This document shows positions 38,401 through 47,546 of a DNA stretch of 60,729 nucleotides, in pieces. Position numbers and translations under genes: made by a program. The notes under the pieces were generated by a model. The model made no database searches. It was not told where the DNA came from and saw only the letters and a program-made list of their open reading frames with translations. The stretch is from an uncultured Paracoccaceae bacterium. GTDB taxonomy: Bacteria > Pseudomonadota > Alphaproteobacteria > Rhodobacterales > Rhodobacteraceae. The DNA is taken from contig CAMFGW010000017.1 in assembly GCA_945952025.1 (NCBI GenBank), forward strand, positions 1-60,729. Reading direction: 5' to 3'. How positions within the stretch are numbered: position 1 is the first letter of the stretch; every line of letters begins with the position of its first letter.

Positions 38401-38924
38401 AGCCGCACCGGCCCCGCCTGCCCCGGCGGATAGATGTCGATGATCCCGCCGCGAATGGCATAGTCGCCGGGTTCCGACACGGTCGAAGTCGGGGAAAAGC
38501 CCATCCGCACCAAGTAGGCCTTGAGCGCCGCCTCATCGACCTGCTGCCCGACCGTCGCGGTAAAGGCCGCCCCTTCGACGACCGCGCGCGCCGGTACACG
38601 CTGGGTGGCGGCATTCATCGTCGTCAGCAGGACGAACGGCCCCTTGATCCCCTTGGCCAGGGCGGCGAGCGTCGCCATCCGCGCGGCGGAAATGTCGGGG
38701 TTGGGCGACACGCGGTCATAGGGCAGGCAGTCCCAGGCCGGGAAGGACAAGACCACCGCCTCGGGCGCGAAGAAGGCAAGGGCGGCGCGCATCGCCTCGG
38801 CCCGCTTGTCGTCGCGCGCGACATGGAAGACGGGCGCGCCCCGCGCGAGTTCGCGCGCGACGAGACGGGCGTCGAACCCCTCGGGCGCGCCGGACAGGAT
38901 CAGGTGGGCGGGACTGTCGGACAT
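35460..38924 (-). CDS. mfd: Transcription-repair coupling factor Mfd
   Basis: Large ATPase that removes stalled RNA polymerase and recruits UvrA. The 1154-residue length is normal. In order: UvrB-like domains 1-3 (about 20-340), RNA-polymerase interaction domain (PGDLVVHVEHGVGRYKGLE near 485), helicase motor with Walker A GDVGFGKTEVAMRA, motif II DEEQH and motif VI QIRGRVGR, and the C-terminal TRCF domain. The start at 38924 (MSDSPAHLIL) fits the family; 19 upstream codons do not. Odd: bases 36691-36740, coding for the DEEQH region, hold 21 G or C in 50 and use TTA, CAA, CAT and TTT, the rarest codons in this genome. Confidence 0.97.
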   Translation of the reverse strand: MSDSPAHLILSGAPEGFDARLVARELARGAPVFHVARDDKRAEAMRAALAFFAPEAVVLSFPAWDCLPYDRVSPNPDISAARMATLAALAKGIKGPFVLLTTMNAATQRVPARAVVEGAAFTATVGQQVDEAALKAYLVRMGFSPTSTVSEPGDYAIRGGIIDIYPPGQAGPVRLDLFGDVLDGARRFDAASQRTIEKLTKVELAPVSEVILDDASIARFRQNYRIEFGAAGTDDPLYEAVSAGRKHAGMEHWLGFFHVRLETLFDYLPGATVMIDDQVPAAQLARWEGIADQYDARTEAMKRRDRMDTVYKPAPPGLLYLDEAHWQGAVKGHRTVQLSVLPQPTGAGVLDAGGRIGRNFAPERQLENVSLFGALKDHIEAKRKDGAVVVASYSDGARERLQGLLQDEGIADATPIRTMRDLRPGGVHLAVWPLDHGFEAEGTPGQRDGLTVVSEQDVLGERLVRGAKKRRRAENFLTEAQSLSPGDLVVHVEHGVGRYKGLETITALGAPHECVALEYAGGDRLFLPVENIELLSRYGHEEGLLDKLGGGAWQAKKARLRERIRQIAERLMRVAAERHLRAAPILEAPHHEWEEFAARFPYQETDDQLTAIGDVVTDLEAGNPMDRLIVGDVGFGKTEVAMRAAFVAAQSGVQVAVIAPTTLLARQHYKTFAERFRGTAVTVRPLSRFVSAKDAAMTRDGLADGTVDIVVGTHAVLSKSVKFRNLGLLVIDEEQHFGVGHKERLKEMRSEIHVLTLTATPIPRTLQLSLTGVRDLSIIGTPPVDRLAIRTYVSEFDTLTIREALLREHYRGGQSFYVVPRISDLPEIEAFLKDHVPEVSYVIAHGQMAAGELDERMNAFYDGKYDVLLATTIVESGLDIPSANTMIVHRADMFGLSQLYQIRGRVGRAKVRAYAYLTTKPRAPLTPPAEKRLRLLGSLDSLGAGFSLASQDLDLRGAGNLLGDEQSGHIKEVGYELYQSMLEETIARLKAGDLDGALGDDGQWAPQINLGVPVLIPEAFVPDLDVRLGLYRRLSHLTTKAELEGFAAELIDRFGALPREVNTLLLVVRIKGTCKRAGIARLDAGPKGITVQFHGDKFANPAGLVDFIQAQKGAARVKDNKIVVAGNFATEAERIKGAFAVARDLAEKAVASKG

Positions 38925-38990
38925 GCGCCCTGACCTAGCCGCCCGGCGCGCGCTGTCAAGGGGCGGCGATGGGGCCGCCATCGGGCCATC

Positions 38991-39518
38991 TCAGAAGGGC
39001 CGCGACAGAAGGTTCTGCAACGTGCCCCAGCTGCCGGTCACCAGGATCGCGACAAGTCCCATGACCTGAAACGCCGTCGCCTGCCGCATGAGCCGCTTGA
39101 CCAGCGCCGCTCCGCTCAGCCCCTCGGCCCGGATGCGGGCGGCCAGCGCCATGCGCATGAGGCTGATCGGCAGAAGCGGCACCAGCATCAGGAAAAGCGC
39201 CTGCGCCAGCTCGACCCGGCCATAGAACCCCAGAACCGCCAGCACCGACAGAAGCGCGCAGCCGAAGGCCAGCGCCACCGTGCCGGCCGTTCCCCCCCAG
39301 GGCGCCAGCCGGTTGATCGTGATCCTGACCCCGTCCTCCATGTCCGCGATCGCCTGCCCGTCGCCGCGCCGCGCCCGCCAGACCGTGTCGATCGGCACGC
39401 CCATCACCCAATGCGCAAGCGCCGTCCAGAGCGTGCCGAGCGTGATCCAGTACCAGATGCTGGAAAAGGACCTGAGGTCGAAGAGCGAGAAGAAGAGTTG
39501 GCCGAAGGTCACGCGCAT
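38991..39518 (-). CDS. Conserved inner-membrane protein of unknown function
   Basis: A 175-residue protein with about four hydrophobic segments (around 22-42, 78-100, 105-122 and 150-168) and a cytosolic basic loop (WRARRGDGQAIADMEDGVRI). The N-terminal block FGQLFFSLFDLRSFSSIWYW is well conserved in Rhodobacteraceae as far as I recall, but I know no established function. The start at 39518 is chosen because the preceding 57 in-frame codons have no membrane character or homology. It lies upstream of mfd on the same strand, 66 bases away, and is divergent from hemB. Confidence 0.78.
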   Translation of the reverse strand: MRVTFGQLFFSLFDLRSFSSIWYWITLGTLWTALAHWVMGVPIDTVWRARRGDGQAIADMEDGVRITINRLAPWGGTAGTVALAFGCALLSVLAVLGFYGRVELAQALFLMLVPLLPISLMRMALAARIRAEGLSGAALVKRLMRQATAFQVMGLVAILVTGSWGTLQNLLSRPF

Positions 39519-39691
39519 TCCCCGCTGGAGCCCGGCCCCGTCAGAGCCCGGGCGGCAGAATAAGGCCGCCCCTTGGGCTGCACAACCCTCTGACCCCAAG
39601 GCAAAACCGGCCGTCCGGGCGCCCCCGCGACAGTGCGCCCCCTTGAGCGCTGCGGCAAACCGTGCCACCCCTGTCTGCCAGCCGGACATAG

Positions 39692-40714
<1,023 letters not shown>

Positions 40715-40750
40715 GCCTGCGCTAGGCTGCTGCCCGGCCCTTTCGGCCTG

Positions 40751-40976
40751 GCTGGCAGGGGCCGTTGACCCTGCCATGCGGTGCCTTGGTCCTTTGTCCC
40801 CGCCGGTGGCCCAAAGGCCATCGGCCAGCGCCCGCCCCGCCCCGCCATCGGCGGGCGCTCCGCGCCCACCGGGGCAGGCGCCGGCCTTTTTTGGTGAGTG
40901 ACACCAGCCGTCCATCGGCACCGTTCCCAAGCGAGCGGGGGAAACGCGGTGCGTTTCCTGATCCCGCCCGGCCCAG
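40751..40976 (+). repeat. Intergenic multi-hairpin repeat, copy E (full, reference copy)
   Basis: Reference copy of the family. Order of elements: hairpin 1 GGCAGGG-N8-CCCTGCC; a TTTGTCCCCGCC block; hairpin 2 CCGGTGG-cccaaagg-CCATCGG; hairpin 3 GCGCCCGCC...GGCGGGCGC; hairpin 4 GCGCCcaccggggcaGGCGC; a GCCGGCCTTTTTTGG block; then hairpin 5 GGAAACGC-ggt-GCGTTTCC, followed by CCTGATCCCGCCCGGCCC. No open frame or transposase is inside. It sits after hemB, in the convergent gap before the penicillin-acylase gene, facing the partial copy F. Confidence 0.92.
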
Positions 40977-41016
40977 CCAGTCAGCGAGCGTAGGCCCAGA
41001 GGGTGTTCGACCCAGT

Positions 41017-41106
41017 GCCCGCCGGGACCGGTGCTGGCCTTTGGGCCACCGGCGGGGACAAAAGTCCTTGCCTTCGCATGGCAGGGTCAACGGCCCCTGC
41101 CACCCG
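41017..41106 (-). repeat. Intergenic multi-hairpin repeat, copy F (partial, inverted)
   Basis: The left half only (hairpins 1 and 2 and the GTCCCCGCC block), in inverse orientation to copy E and 40 bases from it. Together E and F fill the 399-base gap 40715-41113; nothing else is seen there. Because they are inverted, the shared left halves can pair into one large stem. Confidence 0.85.
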
Positions 41107-41113
41107 CCCCCCC

Positions 41114-43603
41114 TCAGGGCCCTCCCGCCCCCTCAGGCGTCAGCACCGTCACCCCGGTCGCCGCCCCGCGCGCCAGCGCGGCGTCAAGCGACATCGGCAC
41201 ATATTCCCCCCGCCGCCACAACTCGCTCATATCGTCATAATGGCGCGAAAGCGGGTGCCCCGACTGGCCGGTCGAGATGACAAAGACCGAACTGTCGGGG
41301 TCGGCAAAGTCATAGACCCCGCGATAGACCGGGCCAGAGACATTGACGAACGGGTCTGCCGGATCGCCCCCGGTCAGGCCCCGCATCAGCGTATGGTCGC
41401 CACCGCTGGTCGAGGACCGGATGTTCATCACCCAGTTCAGAAGAGCCATCCGGCCAAGTGCGGGATGGTCCTGCCGCGCCTCGTGCGCATCGCCCCACCG
41501 CCAGCTTTCGACGTTGGGCCCATACTTCTCCTTCAGCGACAAAAGCGCGTCGTCGAGCGCCATGCGCGCGATGTCCGAACAGGTCTCGACCGGCGCCGAC
41601 TGCTGGATGTCGCACCAGTGCCCGGCCCCGTCCGTGTCGCGGAAGACCCGCTCGATAAAAAGTGGGTCGGGCCGGGCGAAGGCTTCGGCCAGGGGGCCGA
41701 GCTCGTCATGGACAAGCCGCATCTGCAAGGCCCGCGCCCAGGCGGCGAAGATCAGGGGTTCGGGCAGGTGCTCGCTCATGTCGCCGTCCCAGGCCGCCAG
41801 AAGTGCCAGCGCCCGCTGCCTCAGCTTTTCCGGCGAGCCTTCGGGCGCGGCCGTGCCGGTGAACCACAGGTCCTTGCCGATCAGGGGCAGGATGGTGCGC
41901 GCATCCGTCGCGATCGTGTCGAGCTGTGCGGCGATGAAGCTTTCCCGGCTGTGGACCTCGCGCTCTTCCATCAGCTTGGTCCAGCGTTGCACCCGCTGGC
42001 TGTCGCCCCAGGAAAAGCTCACATGGTCCGGGAAGGGCCGGTCGATGATCTTGTTGTTCGTGGCCCCGACGATGCCGCCCGCCGGGTCCATGAAGCGCGG
42101 ATTGGTGTCATAGGGCCGCCGCTCGCCCCAGCGGTTCGCCGGGATCCAGCCGGGCGACGGCAGGCGTCCCTGCGCCTGCTTGGCCGCATCGCGGCCCGGC
42201 AATTCGCCCATCAGCACCATGCCGACCCGGTCCTTCTGCGCCAGGACGACGTCAAGCGCCGGGGCAATGACGCCCGCGCCCGCCGCCGCACCCTTGTCGA
42301 TGTCGGGGGCCTGCATCAGTTGCAGGAAGGCGCTCATCGTCGTGTCGGCGCTGGAAAGCCCCGTCCAGCCAAGCGCCATGGCATGGCCCTTGGGCGTGAT
42401 CGACTGCAGATCGAACAGGTCCGGCGGCAGGATCGGCCCATTCGGGCTTTCGCTGACCGTCACCGTCACCGGCGCGCCGTCCTTCACCCCAAGGATGACC
42501 TTGCGGCTGTCGAGTGCCCGCCAGCCCTCGGGCGTCCGGACACGCGAGGGGTCGGCGGGATCGAGCTCTTCCAGGAACAGGTCCTGGTCGTCGGCATAGG
42601 CGGTGGCGATGCCCCAGCCGATCTTCGTGTTCCGCCCCGCAAGGACCAGGGGCACGCCGGGAACTGTCGCGCCGATCACGCCCCCCGAGGCAAGGTCGAG
42701 CCGCGCGAGGTAGAAGGGCGCGGGCGTCGTGAAGAACATGTGCGGGTCGTTGGCCAGAAGCGCCCCGTTCGCCGCCGCCCGGCTTGGCGCCGTGGCCCAG
42801 ACGTTCGACGCCGCCGCCTGCCCGCGCGGACGCATCGCCCCAAGCGGGTCGCGCGCATCATCGTCAAGCGCCAGCCGCCGCCCCGGATCGGGCAGAAGGC
42901 CCGGCGCAAGGCTCGCATAGGGCGGCAGCGCCGCCACCCCCTCGCCCGGCATGTCCGGCATCAGGTCGGTCGGCCAGTCGGGGTTCAGAAGCGACAGGCG
43001 CGCCCGCGCCACCTCGGTCTGCATCTGGTCGCTTTCCTGGAAGGCCAGAAGCTTCAGAAGGGCGATCGAATCCGCCGGCTGCCAAAGCGCGATCTCGCCG
43101 GGATACACAAAGAACTCCGGCGCCCCCCTGCCCTTCGCCTCTGTGCTGACCACCTTGATCCAGGCATTGACGCCCTTGGCATAGGCATCGAGCGCCGCCC
43201 GCGCCTCGGGCGTCTGAACCGCGACCGAGGCCTGCGCGCGGCGGTACAGGTCAAGCCGCCGCATCAGCTCGTCGCTCTTCAGCGTGCGGGTGCCGAAGAC
43301 CTCTGACAGGCGGCCCTGCACCGTCCGGCGGGCGACGACCATCTGCCAGAGCCGGTCCTGCGCATGGACATAGCCAAGCGCAAAGAAGGCGTCGGCGTCG
43401 CTCTTGGCAAAGATGTGCGGCACGTCGGCCGTGTCGCGCACGATCTCGACCGGCGCGCCGATGCCGGCGATGGCGCGGTGGTCGTCATAGTCCGGAAGCG
43501 AGCGCGAGGCGAAATAGTAGACGAGCCAGAGCGCGCCAACGATCAGGATCAGCGCTGCGGAAATGAGCCGCACCATCCAGCGAAAGACCCGCGCGATCGT
43601 CAT
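41114..43603 (-). CDS. Penicillin acylase family protein
   Basis: N-terminal-nucleophile hydrolase of the penicillin amidase/AHL-acylase family, 829 residues. After an uncleaved-looking membrane anchor (about 10-32) comes the alpha part, with GYVHAQDRLWQM at 77-88. The predicted autocatalytic serine is S266 in AAASNVWA, followed by NGALLANDPH, the family's beta-subunit start. A His/Asn-rich C-terminal part includes GATNNK. Substrates in this family range from penicillins to acyl-homoserine lactones; which applies is not clear. The start at 43603 (MTIARVFRW) fits the anchor best; two upstream in-frame starts remain possible. Confidence 0.88.
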   Translation of the reverse strand: MTIARVFRWMVRLISAALILIVGALWLVYYFASRSLPDYDDHRAIAGIGAPVEIVRDTADVPHIFAKSDADAFFALGYVHAQDRLWQMVVARRTVQGRLSEVFGTRTLKSDELMRRLDLYRRAQASVAVQTPEARAALDAYAKGVNAWIKVVSTEAKGRGAPEFFVYPGEIALWQPADSIALLKLLAFQESDQMQTEVARARLSLLNPDWPTDLMPDMPGEGVAALPPYASLAPGLLPDPGRRLALDDDARDPLGAMRPRGQAAASNVWATAPSRAAANGALLANDPHMFFTTPAPFYLARLDLASGGVIGATVPGVPLVLAGRNTKIGWGIATAYADDQDLFLEELDPADPSRVRTPEGWRALDSRKVILGVKDGAPVTVTVSESPNGPILPPDLFDLQSITPKGHAMALGWTGLSSADTTMSAFLQLMQAPDIDKGAAAGAGVIAPALDVVLAQKDRVGMVLMGELPGRDAAKQAQGRLPSPGWIPANRWGERRPYDTNPRFMDPAGGIVGATNNKIIDRPFPDHVSFSWGDSQRVQRWTKLMEEREVHSRESFIAAQLDTIATDARTILPLIGKDLWFTGTAAPEGSPEKLRQRALALLAAWDGDMSEHLPEPLIFAAWARALQMRLVHDELGPLAEAFARPDPLFIERVFRDTDGAGHWCDIQQSAPVETCSDIARMALDDALLSLKEKYGPNVESWRWGDAHEARQDHPALGRMALLNWVMNIRSSTSGGDHTLMRGLTGGDPADPFVNVSGPVYRGVYDFADPDSSVFVISTGQSGHPLSRHYDDMSELWRRGEYVPMSLDAALARGAATGVTVLTPEGAGGP

Positions 43604-43778
43604 GATGTCGGCGCCATCCTCATCCTGCGGGTCTTCCCGCCCCATCGCGGTTGCCCATCGCTGTTGACGGGTCCATCGGGGGGGTTCACTAGGGCAGAAG
43701 TGGCCCCGGTGCAATCAGTCAGCGGGGATGCTCGCGCATCCGTGCGGGCAGGTAGCGGACAGGTCAGCGAGGATCGGC

Positions 43779-44651
43779 ATGGCGAAGGTGACGTTTCTGG
43801 GTCTTGGTGTGATGGGCTTTCCCATGGCGGGCCACCTGGCGGCCAAGGGGCATGAGGTGACCGTCTGGAACCGCAGCCCCGCCAAGGCCGGGGACTGGCT
43901 GGCAAAGCACAAGGGCCGGTCCGCACCCACGGCGCGCGAGGCGGCGGCAGGGGCCGAATTCGTCTTCTCCTGCGTCGGCAATGACGACGACCTGCGCCAG
44001 GTCTGCCTTGGCCCGGACGGCGCCTTCGCGGGGCTCGCGCCGGGCGCGATCATGGTCGACCACACCACGGTGTCGGCCAAGGTGACGCGCGAACTGGCCG
44101 CGATCGCCGCCGCCCAGGGGTCCGGCTTCGTCGATGCGCCCGTCTCGGGCGGTCAGGCCGGGGCCGAAAATGGCGTCCTGTCGATCATGTGCGGCGGCAC
44201 GCCCGAGGATTACGCCCGCGCCGAACCTGTCATGGCCGCCTATGCCCGCATCTGCCGCTGTCTCGGCCCCTCAGGTGCCGGGCAGCTGGCGAAGATGGTC
44301 AACCAGATCTGCATCGCGGGACTGGTCCAGGGCCTGGCCGAGGGCTTGAACTTCGCCGGCAAGGCCGGGCTGGACATCGAGGCGCTGGTCGAGGTCATCA
44401 GCCAGGGCGCCGCCGGAAGCTGGCAGATGGTCAACCGCCACAAGACCATGGCGGCGAACCGCTTCGACTTCGGCTTCGCCGCCGACTGGATGCGCAAGGA
44501 CCTGGCGATCTGCCTGTCGACTGCCGATGAGCTCGGCGCACCGCTGCCGGTCACCGCACTTGTCGACCAGTTCTACAAGGACGTGCAGAAGATGGGCGGC
44601 AACCGCTGGGACACGTCAAGCCTGATCGCGCGCCTCCGCGCGTTTGATTGA
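43779..44651 (+). CDS. NAD-dependent beta-hydroxyacid dehydrogenase (3-hydroxyisobutyrate dehydrogenase family)
   Basis: A 290-residue oxidoreductase. Rossmann motif FLGLGVMGFPMAGHL at 5-19, substrate loop VDAPVSGGQAGAENG near 116-130 and catalytic lysine in AGQLAKMVNQ. Several substrates fit the family: 3-hydroxyisobutyrate, tartronate semialdehyde, or glyoxylate/succinate semialdehyde (GLYR type). mmsA lies far away in this window, so a valine pathway link is not shown by position. Start at 43779 follows AGCGAGGATCGGC; earlier codons do not fit the Rossmann start. Confidence 0.9.
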   Translation: MAKVTFLGLGVMGFPMAGHLAAKGHEVTVWNRSPAKAGDWLAKHKGRSAPTAREAAAGAEFVFSCVGNDDDLRQVCLGPDGAFAGLAPGAIMVDHTTVSAKVTRELAAIAAAQGSGFVDAPVSGGQAGAENGVLSIMCGGTPEDYARAEPVMAAYARICRCLGPSGAGQLAKMVNQICIAGLVQGLAEGLNFAGKAGLDIEALVEVISQGAAGSWQMVNRHKTMAANRFDFGFAADWMRKDLAICLSTADELGAPLPVTALVDQFYKDVQKMGGNRWDTSSLIARLRAFD

Positions 44652-44661
44652 CGGCCCGCCT

Positions 44662-44685
44662 CCGCGCACTCCGCTGAGCGCGCGG
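44662..44685. terminator. Bidirectional hairpin between convergent genes
   Basis: CCGCGC-a-CTC-cgct-GAG-c-GCGCGG, a nine-pair stem with one mismatch between the stops of the dehydrogenase and the SYLF lipoprotein. It has no T runs. Confidence 0.5.
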
Positions 44686-44702
44686 GGCGCGTGCCGCAGC
44701 CC

Positions 44703-45269
44703 TTACGGAATGATTCGCGTGTATTTCGTGCCGCTGAGCGTCGCACCGATGATGAAACCCGCCTGCCCGAAGACATAGGCCACGACCGGCGCGCTGGTCG
44801 TCGTCGTGTCCACGCCCGCGTTCTGGCCCCCGTCAGGCGTCGCATATTGCATGTCCGCGCCCGCGGTCCAGCCCGGCGAGGACCGGAAGTTCGCCAGCGC
44901 CTCGGGCGTCATGAACAGGATGATGTGCGCATATTGCTGCGCGCCGACCTGCAGGCCCCAGCTTCCTTGCGTCGCTGAATAATAGTCGACCGTCACGTCG
45001 TTGATGCGCAGCGCGCCGCGCCCGTAGGCGCCGCCGAAGAAGAGCCCCGCCTCGGTCATCAGCGGCATGTAAAGGACGCCGGATGCCTGCTGGATCTTGG
45101 CATAGGCGAGCGGGAAGTTGCGCTTCATGTAGTCGCGCGTCGCATCGACCCGCGCGTCGAGCGTGGTGCCGCCGTTCGAGCCGATGCCGTTGCCGCAGGC
45201 CGCAAGGCCAAGGGTTGCGCCGCCGGCAGCCAGAAGGCCCCGACGCGATACTGTCATGGAATTGGTCAT
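44703..45269 (-). CDS. SYLF/YSC84-domain lipoprotein
   Basis: A 188-residue exported protein. The N-terminus SRRGLLAAGGATLGLAACG combines a twin-arginine-like start with a lipobox (LAAC, lipidation at C25). The rest is a SYLF domain, a lipid-binding fold (GLFFGGAYGRGALRI, the WGLQVGAQQYAHIILFMT segment and a C-terminal beta region). A role at the envelope is implied by the lipobox; no specific function is known. AGGGCAGA before the ATG at 45269 supports this start. Confidence 0.87.
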   Translation of the reverse strand: MTNSMTVSRRGLLAAGGATLGLAACGNGIGSNGGTTLDARVDATRDYMKRNFPLAYAKIQQASGVLYMPLMTEAGLFFGGAYGRGALRINDVTVDYYSATQGSWGLQVGAQQYAHIILFMTPEALANFRSSPGWTAGADMQYATPDGGQNAGVDTTTTSAPVVAYVFGQAGFIIGATLSGTKYTRIIP

Positions 45270-45438
45270 TCTGCCCTCACCTCGCTGGCGCGCCGGGCGT
45301 CATCCCGGCGCCATTGGCCCGCCTCGCCGGGCGGATTGGGGAGGTTATAGCGACAATCGCCCGGCCTGTCACCGCCGCGCGGCCGCGCGGCCGCGCGGAG
45401 CCCGGCGATCAGGTCGCCGCCGACGCAAAGAAAGCGTG

Positions 45439-45957
45439 TCAGATCGCCCTGAGGCCGGCCGCAAACCGCGCCGCATTCTTCCGGTAGCCCTCGGCCGATT
45501 TCAGAAGCCGCGCCTGCCCTTCGGCGTCGAGCGTGCGCACGACACGGCCCGGCGCGCCCATGACGAGGCTTCCGTCCGGGATCTCTTTCCCCTCGGTCAC
45601 CAGCGCCCCGGCCCCGATCAGGCAACCCTTCCCGATCCGCGCGCCGTTCAGGACCGTCGCCCCCATGCCAATCAGGCTGCCGTCGCCGATGGTGCAGCCA
45701 TGCAGCATCGCCTTGTGGCCCACGGTCACGTGGCGCCCGATGGTCAGGGGAAACCCCATGTCGGTGTGCAGGACCACGTGCTCCTGAACGTTCGAGCCCT
45801 CGCCCACCTCGATCCATTCATTGTCGCCGCGTGCCACGACGCCGAACCAGACGTTCGCCCGCGTCTTCAGCCGCACCCGGCCGACAAGCACGGCGTCGGG
45901 CGCGACCCAGACACCCTCGGCGATCTCGGGCGCCTGGCCATCGAGTGCATAGATCAT
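45439..45957 (-). CDS. Gamma-type carbonic anhydrase family protein
   Basis: A 172-residue left-handed beta-helix protein with hexapeptide repeats ([18 protein letters not shown] and so on). The three metal histidines are seen in VVLHTDMG and VGHKAMLHG. This is the YrdA/PaaY-like branch, whose carbonic anhydrase activity varies. Start at 45957 overlaps the gmk stop by four bases, so it is the third gene of the yicC-gmk-gamma-CA unit. Confidence 0.88.
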   Translation of the reverse strand: MIYALDGQAPEIAEGVWVAPDAVLVGRVRLKTRANVWFGVVARGDNEWIEVGEGSNVQEHVVLHTDMGFPLTIGRHVTVGHKAMLHGCTIGDGSLIGMGATVLNGARIGKGCLIGAGALVTEGKEIPDGSLVMGAPGRVVRTLDAEGQARLLKSAEGYRKNAARFAAGLRAI

Positions 45958-46604
45958 CGCTTCCCCTCCGCTTCGGCATTCAGCCCGCGCACGAACTCCA
46001 AAAGGCCCGGCATCCGGTCGCGGCGCATCCGTTCGGCGCGCAGGATCGCGCGCAGCCAATCCTCGGTCTCGTCGGCATCGTCATTGATCAGCACATAGTC
46101 ATATTCGGCCCAATGGCTGATCTCGCCCTCCGACTTGGCCATCCGGCCCGCGATCACCTCGTCGCTGTCCTGCCCGCGCGTCCGCAGGCGGCGCTCAAGC
46201 TCGGCCATCGACGGCGGCAGGATGAAGATCGACACCACGTCCTTGCCAAGCGCCGAATTCCTGACCTGCTGTCCGCCCTGCCAGTCGATGTCGAAAAGCG
46301 TATCGCGCCCCTCGGCCATCGCGGCCTCGACCGGCGCGCGGGGCGAGCCGTAGGAATTGCCGAAGACCTCGGCATGTTCCAGCATCTGGCCGGCGGCGAC
46401 CAGGGCGCGGAATTCCTCGGGCGAGCGGAAGAAATAGTCGCGCCCCTCGACCTCGCCGGCACGGGGCGGGCGGGTGGTGGCAGAGACGGAAAAGCGCAAG
46501 GTCGGGTCCCAGGCCATGAGGCGCTTGGCCATCGTCGACTTGCCCGCGCCCGAGGGCGAGGAAAGGATGACGAGAAGCCCGCGCCGGGAAATTTCAACGC
46601 TCAT
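45954..46604 (-). CDS. gmk: Guanylate kinase
   Basis: Phosphorylates GMP to GDP. The 216-residue enzyme has the P-loop [10 protein letters not shown] at 15-24, GMP-binding [17 protein letters not shown] and the lid helix with RLRTRGQDS. It lies between yicC (nine-base gap) and the gamma carbonic anhydrase (overlap); the yicC-gmk order is widespread in bacteria. Confidence 0.96.
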   Translation of the reverse strand: MSVEISRRGLLVILSSPSGAGKSTMAKRLMAWDPTLRFSVSATTRPPRAGEVEGRDYFFRSPEEFRALVAAGQMLEHAEVFGNSYGSPRAPVEAAMAEGRDTLFDIDWQGGQQVRNSALGKDVVSIFILPPSMAELERRLRTRGQDSDEVIAGRMAKSEGEISHWAEYDYVLINDDADETEDWLRAILRAERMRRDRMPGLLEFVRGLNAEAEGKR

Positions 46605-46613
46605 TCAAGGCCC

Positions 46614-47546
46614 CTATTCGACATTCTGCGCCTGCTCGCGCATCTGGTCGATGACCGTCTTGAGGTCAAGCCCGATCCGCGTCAGAGCCACATTCCCGGC
46701 CTTCGAGCACAAGGTATTGGCCTCGCGCAGGAATTCCTGCGTCAGGAAGTCGAGCTTGCGGCCGATGGCGCCCCCTTCGGCCAGAAGCGCGCGCGCGGCG
46801 CCGACATGGGCGGAAAGGCGGTCCAGTTCCTCGACCACGTCGGCCTTGACGGCCAGCATCGCCAGTTCCTGCGCGATCCGCTGGGGGTCGGCATCGGGCG
46901 CGCCAGAGAGGACCCGGGCCAGCGCCTCGCGAAGCGCGCGTTCGGCGTCCGGTCTGCGCGCTTCGGCGGCCTTCTGCGCCTCGGCCCGCAGCGTGTCGAT
47001 CCGGTCGATCTGGGCGCCGAGGATGGCCGCAAGCGCCGCCCCCTCGCGCGCGCGGTCGGCGACGAAAGCCTCGAGCACCGGCCCGAAATCCGCAGCGATT
47101 GCCGCCGCCAGCCCCGCCCCGTCACGCGCCGCACCACCTTCCGTGACCGACCTAAGCCCCAGGATGTCCGTCGCCGTCGGCGAGGCGAGCGTCAGTCCCG
47201 CCTCTGCCGCCGCGCGTTCTATGCGGATCAGCGCGGCGATGGTCGCCTTGAGCGCGCCCTCGTTCAGCGCCACCGCCTCGGACCCCGGATCGCGGTCGAG
47301 CCTGAGGTTCAGCGTGACATTGCCGCGCGCCACCCGCGCCTGAAGCGCCGCACGCAGCTGAGCCTCGAGCCCGTCGAGCCCGTCGGGCAGTTTCAACCGG
47401 AAATCCGCGCCCTTGCCGTTGACCGAACGCACCTCCCAGACCCAACTCGCACCGCCCCCCGCGCCGCGCCCAGCGGCAAATCCGGTCATCGACAGGACCG
47501 GCGCGCCGGATGCCGTCCCCGTCACTCCCTTGGCTCCGTTAACCAT
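46614..47546 (-). CDS. YicC-family endoribonuclease
   Basis: A 310-residue protein. The N-terminal block SMTGFAAGRG...WEVRSVNGKG and the C-terminal DUF1732 block (KLDFLTQEFLREANTLCSKA) define the family; E. coli YicC is an endoribonuclease acting on small RNAs. Start at 47546 has GAGGA 12 bases before it; a start at 47489 directly at MTGFAAGRG is a reasonable alternative. First gene of the yicC-gmk-gamma-CA unit, divergent from a PAS protein. The start codon region contains TTAACCAT on the opposite strand, a CtrA half-site-like word. Confidence 0.92.
   Translation of the reverse strand: MVNGAKGVTGTASGAPVLSMTGFAAGRGAGGGASWVWEVRSVNGKGADFRLKLPDGLDGLEAQLRAALQARVARGNVTLNLRLDRDPGSEAVALNEGALKATIAALIRIERAAAEAGLTLASPTATDILGLRSVTEGGAARDGAGLAAAIAADFGPVLEAFVADRAREGAALAAILGAQIDRIDTLRAEAQKAAEARRPDAERALREALARVLSGAPDADPQRIAQELAMLAVKADVVEELDRLSAHVGAARALLAEGGAIGRKLDFLTQEFLREANTLCSKAGNVALTRIGLDLKTVIDQMREQAQNVE

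Noticed and set aside
36783-38933. Very long open frame on the plus strand opposite mfd (and similar ones opposite uvrA, pstA, gap and the final dehydrogenase)
   Set aside because: Antisense frames stay open by chance in GC-rich genes; the translations are rich in R, H, D and Q with no domain, while the opposite strand encodes a perfect family member.
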